A DNA stretch of 33,173 bases from an uncultured Bacteroidales bacterium (GCA_900316125.1 ONBO01000030.1:15541-48713), one strand, 5' to 3'; positions 6,527-15,005 are shown, counted from the stretch's first letter. Notes: generated from the sequence alone by a model not told the origin. Made by a program: numbers and translations.

Positions 6527-9037
6527 ATGTTAGGTGCAATAATTGGTGACATAGTAGGCTCCACAAGGGAGTTTCACAATATAAAGAGTGAGGATTTTGA
6601 ACTGGTGCCTAAGGGCAGCCGCTTCACTGATGACACGGTGATGACTCTTGCCGTGGCCAAGTGGCTTATGGAGGACCCTAACCACAGCCCCAAGAGCCTT
6701 GTATGCATTATGCAGGACATGGGCCGCCGCTACGCCAATGCTGGTTATGGCGGGATGTTCCGCAAGTGGATAAACTCAAACAATCCACAGCCATACGGCA
6801 GCTACGGCAACGGCTCTGCCATGAGGGTCAGCCCCGTGGGTATGTACGCAAACTCTCTTGAGGAGGCGTTGGAGCTGGCGCGTATCACCGCATCTGTGAC
6901 ACACAACCATCCGGAGGGGATAAAAGGCGCCCAAGCCATAGCCGCCTGCGTATATATGCAGATGCATGAGCAATATGGCACCGCAGAGAAAATCAGGTGG
7001 TACATTGAAGATACGTTCGACTACAATCTAAGAATAGATTTGGAGGACATCAGGGATGATTACAGTTTTGATGTAACATGCCAAGGCAGTGTGCCAGTTG
7101 CCATAATGGCGTACCTTCAGAGGCACAGCGCACTGGCATCCCTGAGATTAGCCATATCAATGGGCGGAGACTCTGACACCATTGCAGCCATGACCACGTC
7201 CATTGCATACGCCTGCCCGTTCAACATACAATCCACGCGCATTGATATTCCTGAATATGTGATTAAAAAGTGCCGTGAGCTGCTTACGCCTGAGCTACTG
7301 GAGATAAATGACCGCTTTGAGGCGTTTGTAACAAGACCGCTATATCAGTCATACTATATACAGGAGAAGAACATCTTTGCAGGCGAGTACCCAGGAGACA
7401 AAAGCAAGGATGTGGCATCACGGAAAATAAACCAGATGGTCCATTTTGGTGTGCGCCACTTCATAGACCTGACAGAAGAGGGAGAACTTGCTCCGTATGA
7501 ACAATTGCTACCACAGGGATGCACCCACACACGTTTCCCGATACGTGACGTCAGCGCGCCCAAGAGCGTTGACTACGTACAGCAAATAATAGACCGCATC
7601 AATGAGCTTTCTAAGAGAAATGACGGTTACGTGTACATCCATTGCTGGGGAGGAGTAGGCCGCACTGGAACCATCGTGGGCTGTTACCTGGCTTCAGATG
7701 ATTTTGACTCCACCATGAAAATTTTGCGATACGTATTCTCTGCCATGCCCAAAGCCTCACATCGTGTGACGCCTGAGACCAAGGAGCAGGAGAATTTCAT
7801 ACGGAAGTTTATTGACAGCAAGGCACAAAGAAGGCAGACTCTGAAGGAGAGGGTCAGAGACTGCATCTACGGCAGCCTTATGGCGGGTGCTGCGGGTGAC
7901 GCATTGGGCTACCCGGTGGAGTTTATGAGCCGCAATGCCATCCTGTCCAAGTACGGCAGCAACGGCATCACCCGGTTTGAACTTGACAAAAACGGCAAGG
8001 CTCTTGTCAGCGATGACACGCAGATGACACTCTTCACCATAAACGGTATGCTTATGGGCATCACCCGAGGCTATATGAGAGGCGTAGGCGGTGCGCCTGA
8101 AGATTATGTCAGCTATGCCTACATGGACTGGTACTATACACAGACGGGCGTTAAGAAGTCTGATCCGTTCGGTGATGATTTCCACTTCTCATGGCTGCGT
8201 GACCTGCCGGAGCTTGCGCATCGGCGTGCGCCCGGCACAACCTGCCTTAACGCCTGTGAAAGCCTGATACGTGGTGAGCATCCTCAAAATAACAGCAAGG
8301 GGTGCGGCGGTATTATGCGCGTGGCTCCTATGGGGCTGCTCGATGCCGCCTATTACACACGCAACAATATGGGAATATATGACACCGCCTACCTTGCTCA
8401 GGCAGGCGCTAAGATTGCCCAGGCTACGCACTTGCATCCGCTCGGGTATCTGCCAGCGGCTCTACTCACACTGTTCATTTCAAAAATAACGCCGCTTACG
8501 CCAGATGAGGTTAAAGCCTCCATCACCAGCATAGTTAACGACGCACTTAATATTATGATGGAAATGGACGGCGATGCCAACGCCAAAGATAAAAAGTACC
8601 TTAAGCTGCTCACTCTGAAAGCCATGGAACTTGCCCGCTCAGATGTTAAAGACCCCGATGCAATCCGCCAGCTTGGCGAAGGCTGGGTGGCTGAAGAGGC
8701 GTGGGCGATATCACTCTACTGCACAGTGCGCCATATAGACAGCATGAGGGATGCTATCATCGCCGCCGTGAACCATGACGGAGACAGTGACTCCACAGGC
8801 GCCATTACAGGCAACATCATGGGTGCCATCTACGGATATGAGGCCATAAAGAGGGAGCGGCTCTTCTGCCCTGATGGCAAGGAGTTTGAAGACACCATTG
8901 AGCTTGCCAACATTATAAAAGCACTGGCTGAAGACCTTTACACTGGCTGCATCATCTATGACGGCTGCAGACTGGACACCCCTGAAAAACAGCAGTGGCA
9001 CGCCAGATACTGTGATATGGAGCCGGCAGGGATATAA
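6527..9037 (+). CDS. ADP-ribosylglycohydrolase / dual-specificity phosphatase / ADP-ribosylglycohydrolase fusion
   Basis: The 836-aa protein has three parts. Residues 1-255 are a DraG/ARH domain: GAIIGDIVGS at the start, metal-binding TDDT near 33-36, GNGSAMRVSPVG, THNHPEG and GGDSDTIAAM near 212. Residues about 280-420 are a dual-specificity/tyrosine phosphatase-like domain with the P-loop HCWGGVGRTGT, nucleophile Cys373 and the Arg of CX5R; an aspartate in IRDVSAPKS could be the general acid. Residues about 440-836 are a second DraG domain: GAAGDALGYPVEF, SDDTQMT near 495, GCGGIMRVAPMG, THLHPLG and DGDSDSTGAITG near 752. All three keep their catalytic motifs. ARH enzymes remove ADP-ribose from proteins or nucleic acids using metal ions; the target here is unknown. 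No signal peptide, so cytosolic. ATG 6527 fits the family start; TTG 6515 is an alternative. Codon use matches the backbone. Confidence 0.9.
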   Translation: MLGAIIGDIVGSTREFHNIKSEDFELVPKGSRFTDDTVMTLAVAKWLMEDPNHSPKSLVCIMQDMGRRYANAGYGGMFRKWINSNNPQPYGSYGNGSAMRVSPVGMYANSLEEALELARITASVTHNHPEGIKGAQAIAACVYMQMHEQYGTAEKIRWYIEDTFDYNLRIDLEDIRDDYSFDVTCQGSVPVAIMAYLQRHSALASLRLAISMGGDSDTIAAMTTSIAYACPFNIQSTRIDIPEYVIKKCRELLTPELLEINDRFEAFVTRPLYQSYYIQEKNIFAGEYPGDKSKDVASRKINQMVHFGVRHFIDLTEEGELAPYEQLLPQGCTHTRFPIRDVSAPKSVDYVQQIIDRINELSKRNDGYVYIHCWGGVGRTGTIVGCYLASDDFDSTMKILRYVFSAMPKASHRVTPETKEQENFIRKFIDSKAQRRQTLKERVRDCIYGSLMAGAAGDALGYPVEFMSRNAILSKYGSNGITRFELDKNGKALVSDDTQMTLFTINGMLMGITRGYMRGVGGAPEDYVSYAYMDWYYTQTGVKKSDPFGDDFHFSWLRDLPELAHRRAPGTTCLNACESLIRGEHPQNNSKGCGGIMRVAPMGLLDAAYYTRNNMGIYDTAYLAQAGAKIAQATHLHPLGYLPAALLTLFISKITPLTPDEVKASITSIVNDALNIMMEMDGDANAKDKKYLKLLTLKAMELARSDVKDPDAIRQLGEGWVAEEAWAISLYCTVRHIDSMRDAIIAAVNHDGDSDSTGAITGNIMGAIYGYEAIKRERLFCPDGKEFEDTIELANIIKALAEDLYTGCIIYDGCRLDTPEKQQWHARYCDMEPAGI

Positions 9038-9047
9038 CAAAAGTTGA

Positions 9048-9179
9048 CTTCACTATCAGTTAATTCAAGGACAAGAAATGCTCAATCTCTTCCTTGACGG
9101 CCATGAAGCAAAGATAACGTCAAATAGATGGGCAACATTGGCTAAGTGTTCAACGGACACGGTTATACGAGACTTATAA
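9048..9179 (+). pseudogene. C-terminal remnant of a Fic-family protein (winged-helix end)
   Basis: An open stretch of 43 codons, with no plausible start of its own, reads QEMLNLFLDG then KITSNRWATLAKCSTDTVIRDL and stops with TAA. This resembles the C-terminal winged-helix segment of Fic/DUF4172-type proteins, where a recognition helix of the form WAxxxKCSxDTAxRDL is common. The Fic catalytic core is absent: upstream is the stop codon of the DraG fusion gene, 10 bases away. The similarity is from memory and needs a search. Confidence 0.5.
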
Positions 9180-9210
9180 CGTACAAAATAAAAAAAACTT
9201 GCAAACATAT

Positions 9211-9241
9211 TTTGCAGATTGGAGTTTTATTTTTACCTTTG
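9211..9241 (+). promoter_or_regulatory. Bacteroidota-type promoter of the L31 gene
   Basis: TTTG (9211-9214), 19 bases, TACCTTTG (9234-9241), 60 bases before the ATG. No obvious zinc-repressor palindrome was seen. Confidence 0.8.
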
Positions 9242-9301
9242 CAGTCCGAAATGTGGGATAGTCCCGCTGAACTAAGAAATAATAATTAAAAACATATAGA
9301 A

Positions 9302-9550
9302 ATGAAACAAGGAATTCACCCAGAAAGCTATCGTCCAGTTGTATTTAAGGATATGTCAAACGGCGATATGTTCCTTTCACGCTCTACAGCAGCTACAAAG
9401 GAGACCATTGAGTTTGAAGGCGAGACTTACCCAGTGGTAAAGCTTGATATTTCAAGCAGCTCTCACCCATACTACACAGGCAAATCAACTCTTGTTGATA
9501 CAGCAGGTCGTGTAGATAAGTTCAACCAGCGCTATAAGAGAAACAAGTAA
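9302..9550 (+). CDS. rpmE2: 50S ribosomal protein L31, type B
   Basis: The 82-aa protein begins MKQGIHPESYRPVVFKDMS and has SHPYYTGKSTLVDTAGRVDKF, both characteristic of L31. There is no cysteine at all, so it is the C-minus (type B) form without the zinc ribbon. L31 bridges the large and small ribosomal subunits. In organisms with both forms the type B copy is often zinc-starvation controlled, but Bacteroidota commonly have only this form. The gene is monocistronic, with its own promoter and terminator. Confidence 0.97.
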   Translation: MKQGIHPESYRPVVFKDMSNGDMFLSRSTAATKETIEFEGETYPVVKLDISSSSHPYYTGKSTLVDTAGRVDKFNQRYKRNK

Positions 9551-9570
9551 TTTTACTTACTATATCGCAC

Positions 9571-9603
9571 AAAAAAGCGGAGCCAAACGGTTCCGCTTTT
9601 TTC
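9571..9603 (+). terminator. Rho-independent terminator after L31
   Basis: AAAAAGCGGA pairs with TCCGCTTTTT, extended by GCC/GGT with one G-T pair, around loop AAAC. A T run closes it at 9597-9602; the A run on the other side would let it work in both directions. Confidence 0.9.
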
Positions 9604-9608
9604 GTTTA

Positions 9609-9648
9609 CGTCATGCTGAGTGGAGCAACTGCAAAACGAAGCATCTCA
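9609..9648 (+). repeat. Dispersed hairpin element, copy 4
   Basis: CGTC, ATGCT (9613-9617), GA, an 18-base inner part bounded by GT/AC, GA, AGCAT (9640-9644), CTCA. It lies head to head with copy 5. Confidence 0.82.
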
Positions 9649-9656
9649 TAATGAAT

Positions 9657-9696
9657 GCGAGATCCCTCACTTCAATTTGTTCCGTTCAGGATGACG
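9657..9696 (-). repeat. Dispersed hairpin element, copy 5 (reverse orientation)
   Basis: On the minus strand: CGTC, ATCCT (9692-9688), GA, a 17-base inner part bounded by AC/GT, GA, GGGAT (9666-9662), CTCGC. The outer stem has one T-G pair in place of T-A. Copies 4 and 5 face each other between the L31 and trxA genes. Confidence 0.8.
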
Positions 9697-9706
9697 GGGA
9701 CGGACA

Positions 9707-10015
9707 TTAAAGCAGCGCTTTCAGTTTATCCTCATACATGGCACGAGGGCCTGCACCCACCACCTTGTCTACAAGCTGGCCGTTCTTGAAAAAGAGCACT
9801 GTAGGCACATTGCGGATTCCGTACTGCTCTGTGAGGCTGTCATTCTCCTCAATATCAATCTTACCTATGGCTGCCTTGCCTTCATAATCTTTTGCAAGTG
9901 ATTCAATAACTGGACCTACCATTCTGCAAGGTCCGCACCATGTAGCCCAGAAATCAGCTACTACAACTGTGTTGCTAGCCAACACATCATTGAAATTTTC
10001 TTCTGTAAAAATCAT
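9707..10015 (-). CDS. trxA: Thioredoxin
   Basis: A 102-aa cytosolic disulfide reductase. The active site WCGPC is at Cys27/Cys30 (ADFWATWCGPCRM), followed by the cis-proline segment NVPTVLFFKNGQ. Length and motif order are standard for thioredoxin-1. The frame stays open upstream, but that extension is just translated hairpin element (copy 6), so the ATG at 10015, giving MIFTEENF, is the real start. It follows dnaE on the same strand with a 108-base gap, an arrangement familiar in Bacteroidales, and could be co-transcribed with it. Confidence 0.96.
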   Translation of the reverse strand: MIFTEENFNDVLASNTVVVADFWATWCGPCRMVGPVIESLAKDYEGKAAIGKIDIEENDSLTEQYGIRNVPTVLFFKNGQLVDKVVGAGPRAMYEDKLKALL

Positions 10016-10045
10016 AATTATAGAAATTAAGTAATAATAATCATT

Positions 10046-10075
10046 GCGAAATCCTTCGCTACGCTCAGGATGACG
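10046..10075 (-). repeat. Dispersed hairpin element, copy 6
   Basis: On the minus strand: CGTC, ATCCT (10071-10067), GA, GC-gta-GC, GA, AGGAT (10055-10051), TTCGC. It lies in the gap between dnaE and trxA. Its translation (RHPERSEG) is a spurious N-terminal extension of trxA. Confidence 0.87.
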
Positions 10076-10123
10076 GAAAGTCATGATACAATCTGCAAAA
10101 ACCGTGCCAGTTTATTAGCAAGC

Positions 10124-13100
10124 CTAACCTTGCGGTTTAGCCGTGATGCTAAAGTGCAGCTGCGGCTCATCTGATATGGTCACCTGTGCTGTAGAAACAT
10201 CATCAGAGTCACCGGATTGCTCATCGTCTGAACTCTGAATGGTTTCAGCCTCAGCCACTTTTGTATATGACTGCAATAAATCAAACAACTTGGCGCTCAG
10301 CATAATATCACGCTTGGAGCGGAAATTCACTGTTGTATGCTCATCGGGGTCATAAACATTAACGTAAAGCGTGGCAGGTATGTCATCTGCGCTGCCGCTG
10401 CCCTTAACACCGTCTGCCAATGACTCTATAAGGTCTGTGAGCACATTACCCAACGGTATATCAAGGTTCAAATCATACTTGAACTGTCCTTTAAGATTGT
10501 CAAGTTCATCCATTTTGTCAACACTGAAACTCACCTCCACAGGTTTTCCTGCCTCTTTGTCAGTCTTCTTCTGGTAACGTTCAGCCATTGTACCTGTGAG
10601 ATATACAAACATGTTTGGGAGGAATCTGTTACGATACTCCTGAAACATTTTGCCACCTAAAATCACTGAGCCGCTGCCAGAGTAGTCTTCTATTGAAACT
10701 TTCAAGAACGGCTTGCCAGCCTTTGATAGCCTCTCCTCCACACTGGTCACAATACCTCCAAATGAGAGGCGTGTGCCCACTGGATAGCACTCTTTAAGGC
10801 GTGCTGAGTTTTCAAGTTCAATCACCGGCTTCACACTCAGCGCATTAAGCATCACTTTGTATTTATCAAGCGGATGCGCCGATATGTACATTCCCACCAT
10901 ATCCTGCTCCTTGCGCAGTTTGTAGAGGTTATCCCACGGCGCCGCAGGTGTTAGTGTCGGGCGTGCTATCTCTATGGTATCGCCAAAGAGTGAGAACTGC
11001 ATTGATGATTTGGATGTCTGATAGGTGTTGCCGTAGTGTATAAGCACCTCCATCATTGACATTCCACGCTTATCCTCTGTAAAAAACTGCTCACGGGAGC
11101 ACCCCTCCACATTATCAAACGCACCACTGTAGGCTAATGATTCAATGGCTTTCTTATTACAAGCTGAAAGGTTCACACGCTCAAAGAAATCAAATATGTT
11201 TTTGAACTTGCCGCCCTTTTCACGAGCCGCCACTATAGCCTCCACAGCACCCTCGCCCACTCCCTTCACACCACCAAGGCCAAAACGGATATCACCTTTG
11301 TCATTAGGCACAAAATGGAGGTAGCTCTCGTTCACATCGGGGCCGAGAACCTTTATACCCATAGCATTACACTCCTCCATAAACTTGGTGACCTTGCCTA
11401 TATCATCCTTGTTACGGGTGAGGTTGGCAGCCATGTACTCCGCAGGATAGTGAGCCTTTAGGTATGCGGTCTGATATGCCACCCAGGCATAGCAGGTGGC
11501 GTGAGACTTGTTAAATGCATACTTTGCAAAGCTCTCCCAGTCTGCCCATATCTTTTCAAGAATCTTTTCATCGTGGCCACGCTCCTTGCCTCCGTTAATG
11601 AACTTAGGCTTCAGCTCCTCCAGCATCTTGACAATCTTCTTACCCATGGCCTTACGCAGAGAGTCTGACTGACCACGTGTGAATCCGGCAAGCAGACGGC
11701 TCAGAAGCATCACCTGCTCCTGATAAACTGTAATGCCGTATGTATCTTTAAGATACTTCTCCATTACAGGTATGTCATACACTATAGGCTTACGTCCTTG
11801 CTTACGCTCAATAAACTCAGGAATATAGTCCATAGGGCCCGGACGGTAGAGGGCGTTCATGGCTATTAAGTCTTCAAACACAGTGGGTTGAAGCTCCCTC
11901 AAGTACTTCTGCATGCCCGGCGACTCAAATTGGAACGTGCCTATGGTCTTGCCCTCACTATAGAGTTTGAATGTCTCAGCGTCATCAATAGGAATGTGGT
12001 CAATATCCACATCCAAGCCTCGTGTAATTTTAATATTATGAAGAGCCTCCTTTATGATGGACAGCGTGCTGAGGCCTAAGAAGTCCATCTTTATAAGGCC
12101 CACATTCTCAACCTCATGGCCATCATACTCAGTTACAAGCACATCCTCACCCGTCTTCTTATCCTTAACAGTGCTAAGAGGGGCGAAATTAGTAAGGTCA
12201 TCAGCACCGATAATAACACCGCAGGCGTGTATTCCTATCTGGCGCACGGTGCCTTCAAGCTGCGATGCGTACTCCAGCATCTGGCTTATGTCACCATCAA
12301 GGTTTTTTGCCTGCTGAATCTCAGGAATAAGAGATATGCAGTTCTCAACGGTAACCTTAGGAGCCTTGCCAGTCTTAGGGTCTTCAGGGAACTTATCCGG
12401 TATGTAGCCAACCAATTTATTAACCTCCGGAAGCGGAATATCCTGAATACGGCTCACATCCTTTATGCTTGACTTGGTGGCCATAGTGCCGTATGTAATA
12501 ATGTGAGCCACACGCTCCTTGCCATATTTCTTAGTAACCCAGTCAAGCACCAAGGCACGTCCGTCATCATCAAAGTCAACATCAATATCAGGCAGCGATA
12601 TACGGTCTGGGTTAAGGAAACGCTCAAACAGCAGGTCATATTTAAGGGGGTCTATATCAGTGATGCCAAGACAGTATGCCACCACACTACCTGCAGCGCT
12701 TCCACGTCCAGGGCCCACACTAACACCAAGCTCCTCACGTGCTGCGCGAATATAGTCCATTACAATAAGGAAATAGCCCGGGAAACCCATTGTTTTCATT
12801 ATGTGAAGCTCAAACACAATGTTCTCCTTAACCTCATCAGAAAGGACCTCCCCATAACGCCGATGCGCACCTTGCCAAGCTAATTTTGCCAGATAGTCCG
12901 CCTCTAACTTTACACGGTAAAGCTTCTCATAGCCGCCAAGTTTCTCAATCTTCTTTTTGGCAGCAGCCTCATCAAGCACCACCTCACCCTTCTCATTGCG
13001 GGTGAACTCATTGAACAAATCTTCATTAGTGAATTTTTCCCTGTACTCTGCCTCTGTTCCAAACTCTTCGGGGATGTCGAACTTAGGCATTATAGGACCA

Positions 13101-14119
13101 GACTCTATGCTGTAAGTCTCCACCTTATCCACAATCTCCTGGGTGTTCTCAATAGCCTCTGGCAGATCAGCAAATATCTCAGCCATCTCCTCAGGGCTCT
13201 TGAGCCACTCCTGCTTTGTGTAGGTCATGCGCTTCTCATCATTGAGCTTTGTGCCTGTGCTCAGGCATATCAAACGCTCGTGCGCCTCAGCATGCTCCTC
13301 CTTCACAAAGTGGACATCGTTGGAGGCAATGATTTTTATATCATACTTGCGGGCAATCTCCACAAGCACAGGATTAACCTCGCACTGCTGCTCGTATGTT
13401 TCTGTGTTGCCGCCTTTTTTGTCCGTCTTATGACGCTGAAGCTCAATATAATAGTCATCACCAAACACCTTCTTGAACCAAAGAGCGGACTTTTCCGCCT
13501 CCTCTGTCTGACCACGCATTATATAATACGGCAACTCGCCGCCAAGGCAGGCGGAGCAGACTATAAGCCCCTCTTTATGCGCCTCAAGAATCTTTTTGTC
13601 AATACGCGGACGGTCATAGAAGCCGTCAATCCACGCCTTGCTCACTATCTTACAAAGGTTCTGGTAGCCTTTTTTGTTTTTTGCAAGAAGTATAAGGTGC
13701 CAGCCGCTGCGGTCTATGGTTACATCGCGGTCTTTTTTATAGTCATGAACCTTATAGTTAGGGTCCTTGTCATATAGAGTACGGCGTGCGCAATAGGCCT
13801 CCACACCCAAAATAGCCTTCATGGGCTTGTGATTCGCAACCTTGTCCTTAAGTTTGGCAATCTTCTCCTCCAACTCAGCCTTCTTGGCAGGGTCATCTGT
13901 CTTAGACAACTCCTCCTGCGCCTCTTTAAGTTTCTTGGCAGGACCTCCATTATATTTATTCACTTCATTAGTGAACTCCTTGATACCGTACATGTTACCA
14001 TGATCAGTAAGGGCAAGCGCCGTCATACCATAGCTGGCAGCCGTGGAAACAAGCTCCGGAATCTTTGACATACCGTCAAGAATGGAGAACTGGGAGTGAA
14101 CGTGAAGATGTGTAAACAT
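10124..14119 (-). CDS. dnaE: DNA polymerase III alpha subunit
   Basis: The 1331-aa replicative polymerase has the DnaE order of domains. An N-terminal PHP domain starts FTHLHVHSQFSILDG and ALTDHGNMYG. It is interrupted around residues 55-95 by a charged, probably coiled-coil insertion (KLKEAQEELSKTDDPAKKAE). The polymerase core has GPGRGSAAGSVVAYC and the catalytic aspartates in PDIDVDFDDDGR (about residues 510-520). Next come RPGPMDYIPEF, a helix-hairpin-helix region (GGVKGVGEGAVEAI) and an OB fold (SFGGIVTSVEERLSKAGKPF). The acidic, Ser/Asp-rich tail (SSDDEQSGDSDD) near residue 1300 looks disordered. The ATG lies six bases from a six-copy octamer array. Followed by trxA. Confidence 0.97.
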   Translation of the reverse strand: MFTHLHVHSQFSILDGMSKIPELVSTAASYGMTALALTDHGNMYGIKEFTNEVNKYNGGPAKKLKEAQEELSKTDDPAKKAELEEKIAKLKDKVANHKPMKAILGVEAYCARRTLYDKDPNYKVHDYKKDRDVTIDRSGWHLILLAKNKKGYQNLCKIVSKAWIDGFYDRPRIDKKILEAHKEGLIVCSACLGGELPYYIMRGQTEEAEKSALWFKKVFGDDYYIELQRHKTDKKGGNTETYEQQCEVNPVLVEIARKYDIKIIASNDVHFVKEEHAEAHERLICLSTGTKLNDEKRMTYTKQEWLKSPEEMAEIFADLPEAIENTQEIVDKVETYSIESGPIMPKFDIPEEFGTEAEYREKFTNEDLFNEFTRNEKGEVVLDEAAAKKKIEKLGGYEKLYRVKLEADYLAKLAWQGAHRRYGEVLSDEVKENIVFELHIMKTMGFPGYFLIVMDYIRAAREELGVSVGPGRGSAAGSVVAYCLGITDIDPLKYDLLFERFLNPDRISLPDIDVDFDDDGRALVLDWVTKKYGKERVAHIITYGTMATKSSIKDVSRIQDIPLPEVNKLVGYIPDKFPEDPKTGKAPKVTVENCISLIPEIQQAKNLDGDISQMLEYASQLEGTVRQIGIHACGVIIGADDLTNFAPLSTVKDKKTGEDVLVTEYDGHEVENVGLIKMDFLGLSTLSIIKEALHNIKITRGLDVDIDHIPIDDAETFKLYSEGKTIGTFQFESPGMQKYLRELQPTVFEDLIAMNALYRPGPMDYIPEFIERKQGRKPIVYDIPVMEKYLKDTYGITVYQEQVMLLSRLLAGFTRGQSDSLRKAMGKKIVKMLEELKPKFINGGKERGHDEKILEKIWADWESFAKYAFNKSHATCYAWVAYQTAYLKAHYPAEYMAANLTRNKDDIGKVTKFMEECNAMGIKVLGPDVNESYLHFVPNDKGDIRFGLGGVKGVGEGAVEAIVAAREKGGKFKNIFDFFERVNLSACNKKAIESLAYSGAFDNVEGCSREQFFTEDKRGMSMMEVLIHYGNTYQTSKSSMQFSLFGDTIEIARPTLTPAAPWDNLYKLRKEQDMVGMYISAHPLDKYKVMLNALSVKPVIELENSARLKECYPVGTRLSFGGIVTSVEERLSKAGKPFLKVSIEDYSGSGSVILGGKMFQEYRNRFLPNMFVYLTGTMAERYQKKTDKEAGKPVEVSFSVDKMDELDNLKGQFKYDLNLDIPLGNVLTDLIESLADGVKGSGSADDIPATLYVNVYDPDEHTTVNFRSKRDIMLSAKLFDLLQSYTKVAEAETIQSSDDEQSGDSDDVSTAQVTISDEPQLHFSITAKPQG

Positions 14120-14125
14120 TTATAA

Positions 14126-14173
14126 GTTTAGGAGTTTAGGAGTTTAGGAGTTTAGGAGTTTAGGAGTTTAGGA
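14126..14173 (+). repeat. Tandem octamer array, six copies of GTTTAGGA
   Basis: Six perfect 8-base units in a row, ending six bases from the dnaE start codon, so it would be transcribed in the dnaE 5' leader as TCCTAAAC repeats. Two more copies of the same unit occur at the valS stop codon. Confidence 0.97.
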
Positions 14174-14242
14174 GTTGATAGTTGACAGTTGACAGTTTAA
14201 AGCATTATAGAATCATTAACTATTAACTCTTAACTTTTAACT
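14174..14242. repeat. Facing heptamer arrays between purN and dnaE
   Basis: Four units GTTGATA, GTTGACA, GTTGACA, GTTTAAA (14174-14201), a 13-base spacer, then four units in the opposite sense: ATTAACT, ATTAACT, CTTAACT, TTTAACT (14215-14242). The arms can pair partly, with G-U pairs. The purN stop codon (TAG, 14243-14241) is part of the last unit. Confidence 0.85.
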
Positions 14243-14813
14243 AAATAATACGATCAAACAAAACCTTCTCTATGATTTTCGGGAACCACTCATATTCAAG
14301 GGCGTGAACCTTTGTGGCTACGTCATGAGGCGTATCTGTAGGCAGCACAGGGCACTTCGCTTGGAATATAGTAGCACCTTGGTCATAGTTCTCATCTATG
14401 TAGTGTATGGTTATTCCGCTCTCAGTCTCACCGGCAGCCACCACAGCCTCATGCACACGGTCACCGTACATACCCTTGCCGCCAAACTTTGGCAGTAGCG
14501 CAGGATGAATGTTTATGATTTTATGAGGGAACGCTTCCACCATAGATTCAGGCACCTTTAGCAGAAAACCGGAGAGCACAATCAAATCAGGCTCCATACC
14601 TCTTATAATAGAGGTCACCGCCCCGCTTTCAAACTCCGCCTTTGTGAATGACGCGTGAGAGATGCCTAAATTCGCAGCACGAGTGAGCACGTATGCGTCC
14701 TTCTTGTTTGAGAGTATGGACACTATCTCCACATCGTTGGAACCAGCAAAATATTTTACTATGTTTTCCGCATTGGTACCACTACCCGATGCAAGTATCA
14801 CTATCCTTTTCAT
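14241..14813 (-). CDS. purN: Phosphoribosylglycinamide formyltransferase
   Basis: PurN transfers a formyl group from 10-formyl-THF to glycinamide ribonucleotide, the third step of purine synthesis. The 190-aa protein starts with the phosphate-binding loop ILASGSGTNAENIV. The catalytic Asn/His are in INIHPALLPKFGGKGMYG, and the Asp of the third catalytic position lies in IDENYDQGATIFQ. Length is typical. It is divergent from acpP across a 192-base gap with promoters both ways, and it is followed on the same strand by dnaE. Its stop codon is inside a heptamer array. Confidence 0.96.
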   Translation of the reverse strand: MKRIVILASGSGTNAENIVKYFAGSNDVEIVSILSNKKDAYVLTRAANLGISHASFTKAEFESGAVTSIIRGMEPDLIVLSGFLLKVPESMVEAFPHKIINIHPALLPKFGGKGMYGDRVHEAVVAAGETESGITIHYIDENYDQGATIFQAKCPVLPTDTPHDVATKVHALEYEWFPKIIEKVLFDRII

Positions 14814-14842
14814 TGTTGTATATTCTAATGTTTGAGCAGCTG

Positions 14843-14850
14843 CAAAAGTA
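14843..14850 (-). promoter_or_regulatory. Probable purN -7 box
   Basis: TACTTTTG on the minus strand, 30 bases before the purN ATG. No exact TTTG is found about 20 bases upstream, so only half of the consensus is visible. Confidence 0.5.
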
Positions 14851-14923
14851 ACTAATTTGTAATAAAGAAAGCGCCGTCACTGCAAAAACTTATTAACAAC
14901 CGATGCACTCTTATGCACTTGTT

Positions 14924-14954
14924 ATTGTTTTTAAAGAATTTTTTTATAACTTTG
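14924..14954 (+). promoter_or_regulatory. Probable acpP promoter
   Basis: ATTG (14924-14927), 19 bases, TAACTTTG (14947-14954). It sits 52 bases before the acpP ATG and probably drives acpP-fabF-rnc and the acyl-CoA synthetase gene. Confidence 0.65.
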
Positions 14955-15005
14955 TACCCATTAACACACAAAAACAACTATTATTATAACCTAAAATTTA
15001 CTATT

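Noticed and set aside
10016..10084. N-terminal extension of thioredoxin reading MTFRHPERSEG
   Set aside because: It is translated hairpin element copy 6 plus spacer; the family start is the ATG at 10015.
14126..14242. CRISPR-like repeat array
   Set aside because: Units are 7-8 bases with no spacers and there are no cas genes; these are simple tandem repeats.
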